Below are positions 14,047 through 25,595 of a DNA stretch of 64,000 nt, piece by piece; position 1 is the first letter of the stretch, and the number at the start of each line of letters is the position of its first letter. The notes under the pieces are model-generated. The model was not told the DNA's origin. It made no database searches and worked only from the letters and a program-made list of their open reading frames with translations. Origin of the DNA: Epiperipatus broadwayi. Lineage: Eukaryota; Onychophora; Udeonychophora; Euonychophora; Peripatidae. The translations under genes and the position numbers were made by a program. Location of the stretch: assembly GCA_028023455.1 (NCBI GenBank), contig JAQFVV010000049.1, positions 7,286,855 through 7,350,854 of the forward strand. Reading direction: 5' to 3'.

Positions 14047-14147
14047 GAAGTCAAGCTCCGATAATGCACTATTACTTTAAATATTATAAATTTTGTGCAC
14101 TCACACGTCATATCTAAAGTAATAGCATATTATCGGAGTTCGACTTC
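14047..14147. repeat. Conserved internal inverted repeat of Tigger-like copy A
   Basis: Arms of 38 bp (14047-14084 and 14110-14147) are nearly perfect inverted repeats around a 25-bp spacer. Each carries AAGTCRARCTCCGATAATR followed by TATTACTTTA. The equivalent pair is at 55509-55606 in copy B, so the hairpin belonged to the ancestral element. Confidence 0.75.
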
Positions 14148-14870
14148 CATTTAATAATTTCAATATTTTCAGCACTTTATAATAGTACTGTAATAGTTTT
14201 TATGCAATAAAGAAGTTCATAATTCATTTAAAACAGGATTTCGCCATTTTATATACACACATAAATTTTACAAGATTATAATGAAAATCTGTTCAAACAT
14301 TATAGATACCTATACTATGCATGTTGTTGTTTTTGTATTTTAAATCACATTCTATTTTTGCTTTTTAAAAAAAGAGTATGTAATCAATTAATCATTTAAA
14401 AGAAAAAAACAATTAATCATTTAGTGTCTGCAAGTAATAAATTTTACAATATTACAATGTAAATCTGTTCAAATGTTATAGATGCCCACACTATTCATGT
14501 TGTTGTTTTTATATTTTAAATCACATTCATTTAGTGTCCACAAGTTTATATTTAAAAGATTGAGTAACAGTGGTGGGCACAATTAAATTTGACAATTAAA
14601 AATTAAAATCAGATTTTTAATTATAATTAACAATTTAAAAATTACATAATGTGATCTGAAATTAATGTGATGTGAAAAATTGAAATTTGATTTTTAAATG
14701 GAATTGAAAATTAAAAACAAAAATAAGAATTTAATTTTTGTTAGTTTTAATTAAATTTTGCCCAACAGTGGTGAGTAGGTGTCTTTTTATTATCATAAGT
14801 CTAAGTTCTTATTCTTATTTTAAACTTTTAGTTTACCCTAATGGAAAGAAAAAAACACCCAAGAAAATGA

Positions 14871-14996
14871 ATTTCTTTGGAAACAAAATTTTCAATTTTA
14901 GATCATTTAGCAAAATGGGAAGGATCAACAACAATTGGAAACCATTTTAGTATGGGTGAGTGTACTACAAGAGCAATTAAAAATATGGCTTACTAG
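14871..14996 (+). pseudogene. Tigger/pogo-like transposase N-terminal HTH remnant
   Basis: One frame between a TGA at 14868 and a TAG at 14994 reads 41 residues resembling the psq/CENP-B-type helix-turn-helix at the start of pogo/Tigger/jerky transposases: SLETKFSILDHL, then a short linker, then TTIGNHFSMGE and TRAIKN. In the family this domain binds the element's own ends. The matching region of copy B is largely replaced, and no DDE catalytic domain is visible in either copy. The match is from memory of the family pattern and needs an HMM test. Confidence 0.5.
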
Positions 14997-15200
14997 TTTA
15001 CAAACGAACTTGCATATCGTCAAATAGTGATAATGATTAAAATACTGTATGTGTATGAAAAAATGTAAAATATTGTAAATTATGCATAAAAATATATTGT
15101 TTTGAATAAAATTAAATACTGTAGTTAATAAAGAAAGTAAAAAAAGTTTGTCTTGTATCAATTGTTTTCAAAGTTGAACTTTATTAGTCATATTTTATTT

Positions 15201-15736
15201 CAAGCACATATAGTGAGTTTTGCCTGTTTTAACAACAGCTATACACAAGCATAAGAGGTGGTGCTCATGTGATGTTTATTGGCTTAAAACCAATCCTGCC
15301 TAATAGGACATTGGTGGCTATGGTTATTAAAGAACCAAAGCCACTAAAATGTATGGGTACTGAACTGGGTTCAGACTTATATGATTATATAAGCTAATGG
15401 GCTTGGATTAAAAACATTAAGGTGTTTTCAGTTTAAGGCTCATAGTTTTGTAGTTAAATGGAGATAAAAGGTGGCTGCTGGAGGGTTGCATTAGATCCTA
15501 AGATCTAGATGCAGTGCTCTCAGATCCAAGACTCCTCACTGATGAAGGCCACAAACCAAAAACTAGTCTGGGGATATTGGATGAATAGACACTAGATGAG
15601 AATTTTATGCACAAGTCTTCTGGCATCCATTGTTACTCTAGCTTGCTGTGTGTGGCAATACATATAGTGAGTTTTGCCTGTTTTAACAACAGCTTTACAC
15701 AAGCATAAGAAGTGATGGTCATGTGATGTTTATTGA
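15201..15736 (+). mobile_element. Retrozyme-like tandem element, family C copy 1
   Basis: This insertion within Tigger copy A is absent from copy B, whose site reads straight through at about 62520-62545. Near-identical flanks (catattttattt at 15189-15200 and catattttcttt just after 15736) look like a target-site duplication. The first 75-80 bp recur at the right end with a period of 454 bp (15206 and 15660), so the insert is about 1.17 tandem units. The unit holds a hammerhead-ribozyme-like sequence at 15526-15580. No protein is encoded. Confidence 0.7.
15526..15580 (+). ncRNA. Hammerhead ribozyme-like sequence, core damaged
   Basis: It has CTGATGA, a stem II segment, then AAAAC where the core needs GAAAC, then TAGTC. 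The flanking stem I strands TCCTCA and TGGGGA, and the outer CCAA and TTGG, are kept. The G-to-A change at core position G12 should abolish cleavage. Confidence 0.6.
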
Positions 15737-15924
15737 CATATTTTCTTTTCTTATTTTTAATGCAAATTTTAATGTAATTTTATATTGTTGCTTTGCTTTT
15801 ATGTGATTTTTGAAAATTTTGGAACCTATTCCCCATTTTTCAAAGTAAGTCTATTTTTGTGCAGTTTCTTTTGTGCACATTTTCTGAGGAACCTATCTAC
15901 CACATAAAATGAGACCCAGGTGTA

Positions 15925-18900
15925 TTTATTTACTTTTTCACTCATATGCAAATATTAGCATTATTATTTCTTATAAAAAAAAAAATCTTTATCACTAATA
16001 AATGTAAGATTAAAATTCCTTTTAACTTTTTTTTTCATTTCAAAACATTTTTTTATTTTATTTAGCATTACTGTGATTACCCTGTATGTAGATTTTGTTC
16101 CTAGCATGTTGAGTGTCTTTCTTTTCTTCATCTTGCTCTATACATGAAAATATACACAAAACCTTAAGATACAAGTACAATTAACTGAACAACACTTCGC
16201 TTTGTTAGTTTCTTGTTCTTTGTGCATAATCTGGCTCTCCACAAAAATACTATGAGCAAATGTTTCCTACTTCTCCTTAGTAAATCTTCACATTATAATG
16301 ATTATTATTATATCTTTTCTTTTCAATGCATACTTTAACAAGTTTCACTAAGATTTAGGCAAATTTTATTTTATTTTTTTTCTTCAGCATTTTTCCTTCT
16401 CTGGTTATTTACTACACTTGGAAGTTTTGTAAACATATTTTAATAAGTTTGTCTAATCCTTGAGCTCCAAATCTATTCATTTTCTGACCATTAATTTTTA
16501 CTTAGTTATACAGATTTTTTTTATTCTTTCAAGATTATAAAAGACTATGAGATATCTTAATTCAAATTTTTTTTCCCCTGAGTAGAAGCTCAATCTTAGC
16601 TGTACCTTGGAAATTATTGCTTAAATATCAGTCAAACGAATATGTGCTTCCCCAATGTATCATTATTAACTCCTGAATTATTTTTAGCATTTGATTAAGT
16701 AACTTTATAGGTTTTAAACAAAATTTCTCTTGAAAAATTTTAAATGGCTTTCTCTTTTTATTTTATAATGAATAAAGCACCTACCTTTCCATAGATAAAA
16801 CTAATGTTTCCCCATGTTAATGCAGTTAGTCTTTTCTTTTAAACTACAGCATTGTTTTTCCTTTGTCTTGGTTATTCTGGCAAGAATAACAACTTTTGTT
16901 TTTTTTTCCTTAAACTGATTCTAGCTAGCATTTTGATTATAAGTAGATTATAAAGGCTGGAAATTAGACAGCAACGAAGAAATTGGTTTATTCACTCCAT
17001 AGTTTTAAGAATATTTCATCTCTTTAAATAGCTTTGTAAATATATATTTTTTTCTTTTGGTTTATTTAATTAAGACTTCAATATTTTAACTTTTATAACA
17101 CGAAAAAAAAAAAAAAACTTAACTTTACTATCTGATTTTTATATATTTTTTTTTAAAATTGTCTGATAGTTTTTTTATTTTTTATTAAAGAAAACCAGGA
17201 AATGTAACATCAAAGGGTCATTTATTGAAAACTGATTGGTTGACTCTCCCATCATTTTGTCCAAGATTTTTAAACAAATATTTCTTGTATTTCTGTTTAA
17301 AATAATATCGAATTATAAAAATATTTAATAAATGAAATTTATTTTTAAATGAAAACGTACACATTAAGTTATATTTCAGACTATATTTTGAATCTGTGAT
17401 ATGATTAACTAATTTAACCTAAAAATTTTATAGGTAAATATATCTATTTTATTATTAAGATAATTTTTAAAATTAATTAACATCTTGTGGTAAATAATTG
17501 TTCTTTCTTTCGTTGAATACAATTCTATTTTTAACTTCTGAAGAAACATCACGTTAAATAATTCAAAATCAACACGATGATGTTTATTTAGATTTACCAC
17601 TCTTTTAAATTATATTGCTAGGATTATAAAATTTATATTATCATATTAATATAACTGATTATAAATAATAACAATTATTAATCTCTATAGAATTATCTTT
17701 TTAAAATTATACGTATTAAATCATTTATTGCTATATTATCCAAGTTTTATAGATTTAATATTATCTTGATTATAAATTTAAAATTTTGGAATTATAATTT
17801 ACATTTTATATGCCATTCTGACTCTGGATAACCGATCAAAAGGTTACAATATATATCAGAAAGTAGTGCTGTTGGCAATCTGCAGTGAAATTTATCTACT
17901 AAAAAATCTGTAAGCCATACTTTTTATTTTTTCTACTAATATAATTATCATACGAGATTAGAAGACCTAAATTTGATATTAAATCAAGTTGCTTATATAA
18001 AAATATGAATCTGAAACAAATAAACTTCTCAAATTCTATAATCACAGATTATTTTACTGAGTAGTATAAATGAGTTAAAAAAGTGTTAAATGTATGAGTG
18101 TGAACTTGTATCATTGTTGATGGTTAAAAAACAAAAACTATTTTAGATGATAAAGTATGATAATCTGGTATCAATCATTATTCCAATTTTAATATAGGGT
18201 TTCAGACTGAAGTAATTTGAGTGAAAATTGCTTTTTTTGAGCTGTTGAAAATAAGAAACACAAGTATGTGATTTTTTTCTGGAGCTGAGGTGTGATTCTG
18301 AACTCGGTTTTTAATAATTAAAAGAAAAATGAGTCTTCACCTATTCTTATAGCTTTATTCGAACATATTGTTTCATTTTATTTTTGAAATATATTTATTT
18401 GGATCACTAAAAATAAATTAAGTAAATTTTCCACAAACTTCTCTAAATATGTTTAAAAATTAGAAGTATATCGTTATATAAGATGTGTTAGTAAAATGAT
18501 GAAGTGATAATGATTGTAACTTTTAGTTGATCTCTTAATAACATTTTATATTATGAATATATGAACTAATTTAATATCTTGGTAGCTGTTTTAAGTAGAA
18601 AAATGGGCTTAGATGTTAAAGTGCAATGCAGCCCCCTATGCATTGTTGCTACTTTAATGAGATAAAAAACTGTGTCTCATCGAAATGAATAATTACTTTA
18701 ACTAAATTAGTTGCATAATGAGTTGTTATTTTATTTTAATTATTGCATGAAAATGAGACTTGGAACCACTATTGAACTAATATAGTAGGATTAGCATACT
18801 TTTATTTAAGGATGTTTCATAAAATTCTAGAACTATGATGGTAAAATCATAAGATAATCAATACTGTCTTTAGCTTGCAGTATTTGGTATTATAGAGCCT

Positions 18901-21900
18901 ACTATTACAGAATCCCATCTTTATTTGATTGTACTTATGAAATGAATAAATAATACAAGATTTGTTATAAACATTTTATAGTAAATATGAGCATGATTTT
19001 CATGGAAAAGCAAACCTTGTTTATATTATAAAGTCATTACAAAGAAATGCAAAATTAATTGCTTACATTAGGAATATATCACTGATGACAGAATAAAATA
19101 GAGAGCCATAATTTGCTATAAATTCTCAAAATATTCCTTTAATTTTGTTATAGGTTGGTAGCATCTTTAATTAATTACTAATTATATTTCTTTTCCTTTA
19201 TTAATCATTTATTTTCATTGATGAATAGTTACTTTAATTCACAACAATACCATAAGTAATTCAAATGGGATTTAACATATAACAGCATTGGAATGCAGTT
19301 CCACACTTATTTTCAATAAAATTAAAAATTATCTTCTTTCGGAATTTTTGATAATACAAATAATTAGATCCATCTGTTTTAATAAATACAAGTTTGAAAT
19401 ACAGATTCATAAAATAAAGTGTTTCCTTGATTTTCCTTAAGCAAAGTTTTTTCTGTGGTTTAAGTTTCATTGTTCGCCGATTGCCAAAATTGTTTACAAT
19501 TATATGGAAAGAAATCATGAAATTGATTAACTTCAGGAGAAACAAGTATATGTCCAATATAAAGCTTTACTCACTGATCATTTCTTACAATATTAATAAA
19601 TTTTTGATGAAGTTTTCATTCAGAAAAAGAACCAGACAAAAAATATAAGACTTAAAATTTTAGTATTAAAAAATTGATAATTTAATCTGATGAGGTTCCT
19701 CTGGATAGACTAACGATGAAGAGAGCCTCACCTCAAGGACAGGTTGACTTTTTATACTATCTGGATCCCCCCTCAATTCCTGAATGATTGACTTGCCAAA
19801 CTATTTATATCTAAATTTTGACTGGTTGATTACTATTGTTTTACAAATTATTTATTCACAATTTTACAAATATCATGTGGTTTTGTTAACAATTTTTTCG
19901 TTTGTGGAAATCCCTCTGAAATAATACAAATTGATGTTTTTAACAATAAAAAATAATGCATTGCAACCTGACTTTAAACCCAGGATTCTAAATGGGAATT
20001 GGCTGCTATGAATGAGATAGTGAAACAAAATAATAATTCTTTAAAGGAGCTTTCCATCAAGATCTCACATTATTCTAATAATTATTAATTCTATAATTAA
20101 AATTTCTAATAAATTTTAGACACACTTATACACACATGTAAAATTCTATCTAAACTAATTGCTTAATACTGTTATTGATTCTTGATCTTTTCATTAGACA
20201 ATTTGCTTAAGTTTAAATTATAGCATTATAATTCATTTTTATAAAAATATGATTGTTTATTAGTCACTTTCATGAAGTTAACTTTATAAATTCTAATTTG
20301 GAATTTATCATTAACTTTATAAATTCTAACCCCCTTCTTTCTTTTTCATCTCTAAACTATTAATAATAATTTATAAAATATTTTTAACAAATAAATTTCT
20401 CAACTATTACTGTTTTTAATTTAATAAACTTTACTAAATTGACACCAAAATAAAATAATCTCTGTTTATAAAACTTTATAAATGAATTTTGTTCATGTGC
20501 TAAATAATTTACATGAACAGTATTTGAACTTTTGTCTTGATTTAAACTTAGCACGTATAGAAAGCTTATATATTACCATAAAATACATCTTATGAAAAAA
20601 ATTTTAATAAACACTGTCATAAATAATAGCTTCAAAATTAATGGAGCTTTGGTCAAAACCAAAGGCTATAATGTATATGGTGATTCTGTTATTGGATATG
20701 TTGTCTGGATTATATATATATATAAGTGTGTAATGATGTAATAGGTATTGAAACCTTTTTAATAAATGTCAATTCACTTTTAAAATCTAGTTAAAATTTC
20801 AAGCCATGATATGTATATACTAAAATATATTATTAACAATGATAATAACTTTCACAAATCACTATTATAAAATGCAGAACTACTTTCAGTTATTTTTATA
20901 ACTGTCTTTTAAAAATCTTTTATATTTGATGGAAATAAATGTTCTCGTATGATATCCCAAGATTTTCAGTTGAAAATGATTATGAAAATAATTAAATGTA
21001 CTTTGGCATTTTGTAATAATTATTTGTGGCATTTATCACTATTAATAGTTATTGTTTTCTTATTACTACAATACTTAAACTATAAAACTATAATGGACAT
21101 TTTCTTTTATATATATACATACATATTTCTTTTATGTAATGTTAGTAGTTTATTATGTTTATATTTGGATGGGATTTGTGATATATTATATTTTATTATT
21201 ATTGTGAGTCAATTTGTTTTAAATAATGTATATAAGAAAAAAAATAATATACATTGTGTGTGTATAAGTGGAGTGCGTTTTTTTTTCAATACAAATTTAA
21301 TGTTACTTTAATATGGGTGTTTGTGGGAATTAGTATTTAATACGTGTACTTTGAGGGTTATTAAAAGATTAAGACATTAACTAAATCAAATGATAAGATG
21401 TTTTAGTAAACACATAAACCTCTAAAATGACAGCTTTATTTTCTTAAAAATATAGCGATTTTAATGTTTTTCGAAGAGTTATATACTCAATCTTAAAAAA
21501 TAAATAAATGAAATAAAATAAATTTAGTTTTAAATTTTCAAAAGATTATTTTGTACAGTGTTTTGAAAAAGACTTATTAGGTTATACAAATTTATATTTG
21601 AATATAAAAGGAATAGAGATAATATAAAATAAGGGGAAAGATTTTAATTATTTTATTTTGAATTGTGTATGAATTAGTTTAAAAGGAATAAGTAAATTTT
21701 ATAGATTGAAGTATGAACAAATATTAAAATAATTGTTTTAAAAATTAATAAGGTTATTAGCAATTGGTAGTTATAGAGAAAGAAAATATTAGAAATAAAG
21801 TTGTTAATCTATCAAAGATTGATTTGAATGTATGAAAATTGAAAATCTAATTTGATACAATTTCATGTATTTCATTCAGAAAATTAAATGAAGAGCAAAA

Positions 21901-21987
21901 TGTAAATATTCGATTAATTTTAATTGAAAATTTAAAAAAGTAAAAAACAAGTAATGTTAATGTTAAATATTTTAAGAATAAGTTTAA
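15925..21987. other. AT-rich DNA, no gene recognised
   Basis: No gene or transposon terminus was recognised in about 6 kb. A short tandem duplication (aactttataaattctaa, twice) sits at 20280-20330. A less AT-rich patch at 19690-19790 matches nothing I know. Small open frames at 17409-17600, 19261-19648 and 20949-21311 are compositionally biased. Confidence 0.55.
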
Positions 21988-22304
21988 ATAGGCAAAACTC
22001 TACATACAATAGTGGATGTCAGAAGACTTGTGCATAAAATCCCTGTATAGTGCCTACTCATCCAATATCCCCAGACTAGTTTCTAGCTTGTGGCTTTCAT
22101 CAATGAGGAGCTTTGGATCTAAGAGTACTGTACTTAGATCTTAGGATCTAATGCAACCCTCCAGCAGCTATCTTTTATTCCTCTTTATCTACAAAACAAT
22201 GACAATAAAATTGAAAACAGTAATATTTTTAATGGCTCATTAGCTTATATAGTCATATAGGTCTGAACTCAGTTCAATACCCATACATGTTGGTGTCTTT
22301 GTTT
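21988..22304 (-). mobile_element. Retrozyme-like element, family C copy 2a (inverted)
   Basis: This is a reverse-orientation copy of the family C unit, running from the GGCAAAACTC end to the CCATACATGTTGGTGTCTTTG block. The ribozyme region is at 22062-22116 on the minus strand and reads TTGATGA instead of CTGATGA, while GAAAC and TAGTC are kept. It abuts the plus-strand copies that follow, making a local inverted arrangement. Confidence 0.7.
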
Positions 22305-22309
22305 ATCTA

Positions 22310-23151
22310 ATTATTGTTTTCAATTTTATTCTCATAGTTTTGTAGTTAAATAGAGATAAAAGGTGGCTGCTAGAGAGTTGCATTAGATCTAAGTGTTGTG
22401 ATCCAAGACTCCTCACTGACAAAAGCCACAAGCTAGAAACTAGTCTGTAGTAGGTACTAGATAGAGATTTTATGCACAAGCCTTCTGGAATCCATTGATT
22501 ACTCTGGCTTGCACTGGTGGCACTACTGTATGGAGAGTTTTGCTTGTTTTAATAACAGTTATGAGCAAGCATAAGAAATGGTGATCATGTAAAGAAGTTA
22601 ATGGATAATTCCTTGTAAAGATAAAGCTGGTATTCATTGATTACTCTGTTTGGCACAGGGTGGCACTACTGTATGGAGAGTTTTGCCTTGTTTAATAACA
22701 AGTATGTGCTAGTATAAGAGATGGTGATCATATGATGTTTAGTGGTTTAACACCATTTCTGCCTAATAGGATAGTGGTGGCTATGGTTGTTAAAGAGCCA
22801 AAGACACCAAAAGGTATGGGTGCTGAACTGAGTTCAGACCCATATGACTATATAAGCTGTTGAGTTTAGATTGAAAATATTATTGCATTTTCAATTTCAT
22901 TCTCATAGTTTTGTAGTTAAGTAGAGATAAAAGGTGGATGCTGGAGGGTTGCATTAGATCCTAAGATCTAGATGCAGTGCTCTCATATACAATGCTCCTT
23001 GCTGACAAAGGCCACAAGCCAGAAACTAGTCTGGGGATATTGGATGAGTAGGCACTAGATAGGAATTTTATGCACAAGCCTTCTGGCATCTATAGATTAC
23101 TTTGGTTGGCACAGGGTGGCACTACTGTATGGAGAGTTTTGCCTTGTTTAA
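22310..23151 (+). mobile_element. Retrozyme-like tandem array, family C copies 2b-2c
   Basis: One partial and one complete family C unit lie in tandem. The GTATGGAGAG block occurs at 22528, 22671 and 23127; the last two give a 456-bp period matching the 454 bp in copy 1. Ribozyme regions at 22403-22453 and 22989-23043 both read CTGACAA, a CpG-to-CA loss of the essential core G. GAAAC and TAGTC are intact in both. The array ends sharply in TTTAATTGAG. Confidence 0.72.
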
Positions 23152-24841
23152 TTGAGATTCTTACAGCCATGTTAGTTAATAATGAATCTTTGTCCAGAAA
23201 CAAAATTAATATTATTAAAGATTTGCTTCTGTAGTAAAGAGATTGTATGTGTTTTATATGTAATGGTAATTTATAATTTTTGTATAAAATTATAGAAGGA
23301 TAATAGATTATATTATTTCATTTTTAATTTGTTCAGTTTATATTAGTTATTTGGAAGAGAAAATTATTAATTATGATTGTGTCTATATAAAGTTGTGTGT
23401 TATGTACATTGATGATCATTTAGCAAAAAAGATAAATTGAAAGAATGATTAAATATTTGTAATAGCTGTGATTTTTCCATAAAATATATTTGAGAAGGAA
23501 AGTGGCTAGATTTTGTTTAATTAAGATTGTTAGCTACTTGTTTGGTATTTAATTATTATGTTAAAACTAAGAATTTATTAGTTATTATTAGATCTGAACA
23601 GCTATTAACTTGTCATTTCTAAAACAGCAGCTTTAAAAAAAATTTATTTTAGAAATAAAATATTAAATAGTTCTAAAAATATAATTTTGTTTTTAAAAAA
23701 GTTGGTTTTATAACGTTTATCTTAGTAATCAATATGTTGTTTAATAGGAATTATAGTTCTGATAATAATAATTTTAAAATATTAAGATTATTAGAAAATA
23801 TGATTAAATTTTTTTATTTTTAAATTGTCTTCATATAAGATTGTAAAAAATAATTATAATATATTTAGTAATAATAAAATAGCATGGAAGAAGAGTATTA
23901 CTTTAATTACGTTATTGAAAACTTCAAAAATAAGTTGATAAGAATACCAATCTTGAAGTCATTTATATTATTTTTTGTCTTTGCAAAAAATTACATATAA
24001 ATCAAAATAAGTTGAATTTATAAAAAAATGAAAGTTTATAAAAATAGAGTAAAATAAATAAAAATTTATTTTATACTGCATTATATATCCATGAAAAAAT
24101 ATAAGGTATAGAATTATGGATACTGTTCTATTAGTGTGTTGTTTCTATGAAAATGCACATAAATATAACGTTATCAGGCCCACCTCCTTATTTGTGAAAT
24201 AATAAGAATAATTGTATGGATTAACTGTAATTTATTTATTGCAACATGCTAGCTTGTGCCACTACATGGTCATTTTTAAAAAGGAAAATTAATCTTTATT
24301 TATTCCAATAGCTATCTTTTTGTCTCTGGATATAACTATGACAAATTTTTTACACTCACTATCAAATTTATTTGATAACAATTTTATGATAATCAATTTA
24401 AACCTTTAACAAGTGCCTACAAATTTCATCTTAGTCCAGCAATATAGGGGGGTGGGGGTGGTATGACTTTTCACATCTGCAAGAATTAAAACTTATCAAT
24501 TAACAGATGTTATTGCAAATATTCTATTTTAGTAGAATTCCCTGTGTATGCCAGCATTTTGTGCTAGACACAAAATCCTCCCACCCCCTGCAAACTTTAA
24601 AAAGTCTATCATTGCTTGGCAGATAACTAATTACATCGTGGTGGAAGAAATGAAAATACTTTAATTACTAAACTGTATTTGACTTTTTTTTTTTTTAATT
24701 TTTAAAAAAAGAAAAAAAAATCTTTATTTATTCCAATATCTATCTTTGAAAGAATATGTGACTAAGGTATGATGGTATTAATGACATACCTATTAATAAT
24801 GATTAATAATTTCCAACTCATTGGGGTTTTTTTTTTTAAGA
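23152..24841. other. AT-rich DNA with a 50-bp direct repeat
   Basis: No gene was recognised. A segment of about 50 bp ending in AATCTTTATTTATTCCAATA and CTATCTTT occurs at about 24270-24320 and again at about 24698-24748. The DNA between is slightly richer in GC, with a GGGGGGTGGGGGTGG run at 24448 and a CCTCCCACCCCCTGC run near 24577. Confidence 0.55.
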
Positions 24842-24849
24842 TTAAGAAT

Positions 24850-25158
24850 TTTAAAACTCGTAGTTTTGTAGTTAAATAGAGATAAAAGGTGGCTGCTGGA
24901 GGATTGCATTAGATCCTAAGATCTAAGTGCAGTGCTCTCAGATCCAAGGCTCCTCACTGATGAAGGCCATAAGCCAGAAACTAGTCTGGGGATATTGGAT
25001 GAGTGGGCACTAGATGGGGATTTTATACACAAGTCTTCTGGCATCCATTGATTACTCTGGCTTGCACTGAGTGGCATACATATAAAGAGTTTTGCCTGTT
25101 TTAATAACAGTTATAGTAAAGCATAAGAAATAGTGATCATGTGATGTTTATTAGTATA
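24850..25158 (+). mobile_element. Retrozyme-like element, family C copy 3
   Basis: A single, 5'-incomplete family C unit runs from the CGTAGTTTTGTAGTTAAAT block through the ribozyme to the CATGTGATGTTTATTAG end. It is the only copy in the window whose hammerhead core bases are all present. Confidence 0.7.
24944..24998 (+). ncRNA. Type I hammerhead ribozyme candidate, intact core
   Basis: Order 5' to 3': CCAA, GGC, TCCTCA, core CTGATGA, A-GGC-CATAA-GCC-A, core GAAA, C-TA-G, TC, TGGGGA, TA, TTGG. Stem I pairs TCCTCA with TGGGGA (one G-U) and, beyond an internal loop, CCAA with TTGG. Stem II is GGC/GCC with an A-A apposition at its base. Stem III is only two base pairs (AC/GT) with a two-base loop, ending in the cleavage triplet GTC. 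The predicted cut is after 24986. A minimal stem III is typical of retrozyme and PLE hammerheads, which cleave best as dimers. The A-A at 10.1-11.1 is unusual and may weaken activity. Confidence 0.72.
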
Positions 25159-25385
25159 CTTTTGTCTTTATGTTACTTTGCATTTATTTTATCTCTCTTG
25201 GCAGAGAAACAAACAATAGTGATTTTAATTTTAATATAGTCTAGCCATTTAATTGTGAATTGTATAATTAGTTTATTATGTTGACTAATGGCTTTTGATA
25301 TTTTAGATTTTGAAAAGATAAAACAAGAATGAAAAATTAATTAAGCACACAGTTCATTTGGGAAACAAAAAATCTGATGCATTAT

Positions 25386-25527
25386 AAACAATGAGGATTG
25401 CCAAATCCTCAACAAGTTTTGTGATAAATGCTTAGCCAGAGAAAGCATTTATCACAAAGCTTGTTGAGGAATTAGCAATCCCCATTGTTTTATAACTTAC
25501 AAGCTTAAGGGAATAGGTCATATTCTT
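25386..25527 (+). mobile_element. Hairpin retroposon, family D copy 2 (internally deleted)
   Basis: Exact 14-bp duplications atctgatgcattat flank it (25372-25385 and 25528-25541). It has a hairpin with arms of about 45-50 bp (ACAATGAGGATTGCC... against its reverse), then the tail ATAACTTACAAGCTTAAG. It is opposite in orientation to copies 1 and 3 and lacks most of the central part of the stem. Confidence 0.75.
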
Positions 25528-25595
25528 ATCTGATGCATTATGTCTTTTTTTTATTCTTTTACATAAAAATAGAAAAATTTCAACAAATATCTATG

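Larger units (their letters stand above)
13930..15922 (+). mobile_element. Tigger/pogo-like DNA transposon, copy A
   Basis: The ends are inverted repeats of about 24 bp: CACCTGGGTCTCGTTTTATG on the left and the same with one mismatch, reversed, on the right. The element sits between TA dinucleotides, the duplication typical of the Tc1/mariner superfamily. A second copy with the same ends is at 55441-62713. Inside copy A a fragment resembling the N-terminal helix-turn-helix of pogo/Tigger transposases is readable, but no intact transposase remains. Removing the family C insertion leaves about 1.45 kb, so this is a degraded or non-autonomous element. Confidence 0.75.

Noticed and set aside
13791-15161. 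Three short frames inside or beside Tigger-like copy A
   Set aside because: They do not coincide with the transposase-like frame at 14871-14996 and are biased in composition.
20949-21311. 120-codon plus-strand frame with hydrophobic segments
   Set aside because: The Leu/Ile/Phe/Tyr richness follows from T-rich sequence; no conserved motif, and apparent membrane segments are unreliable in such DNA.
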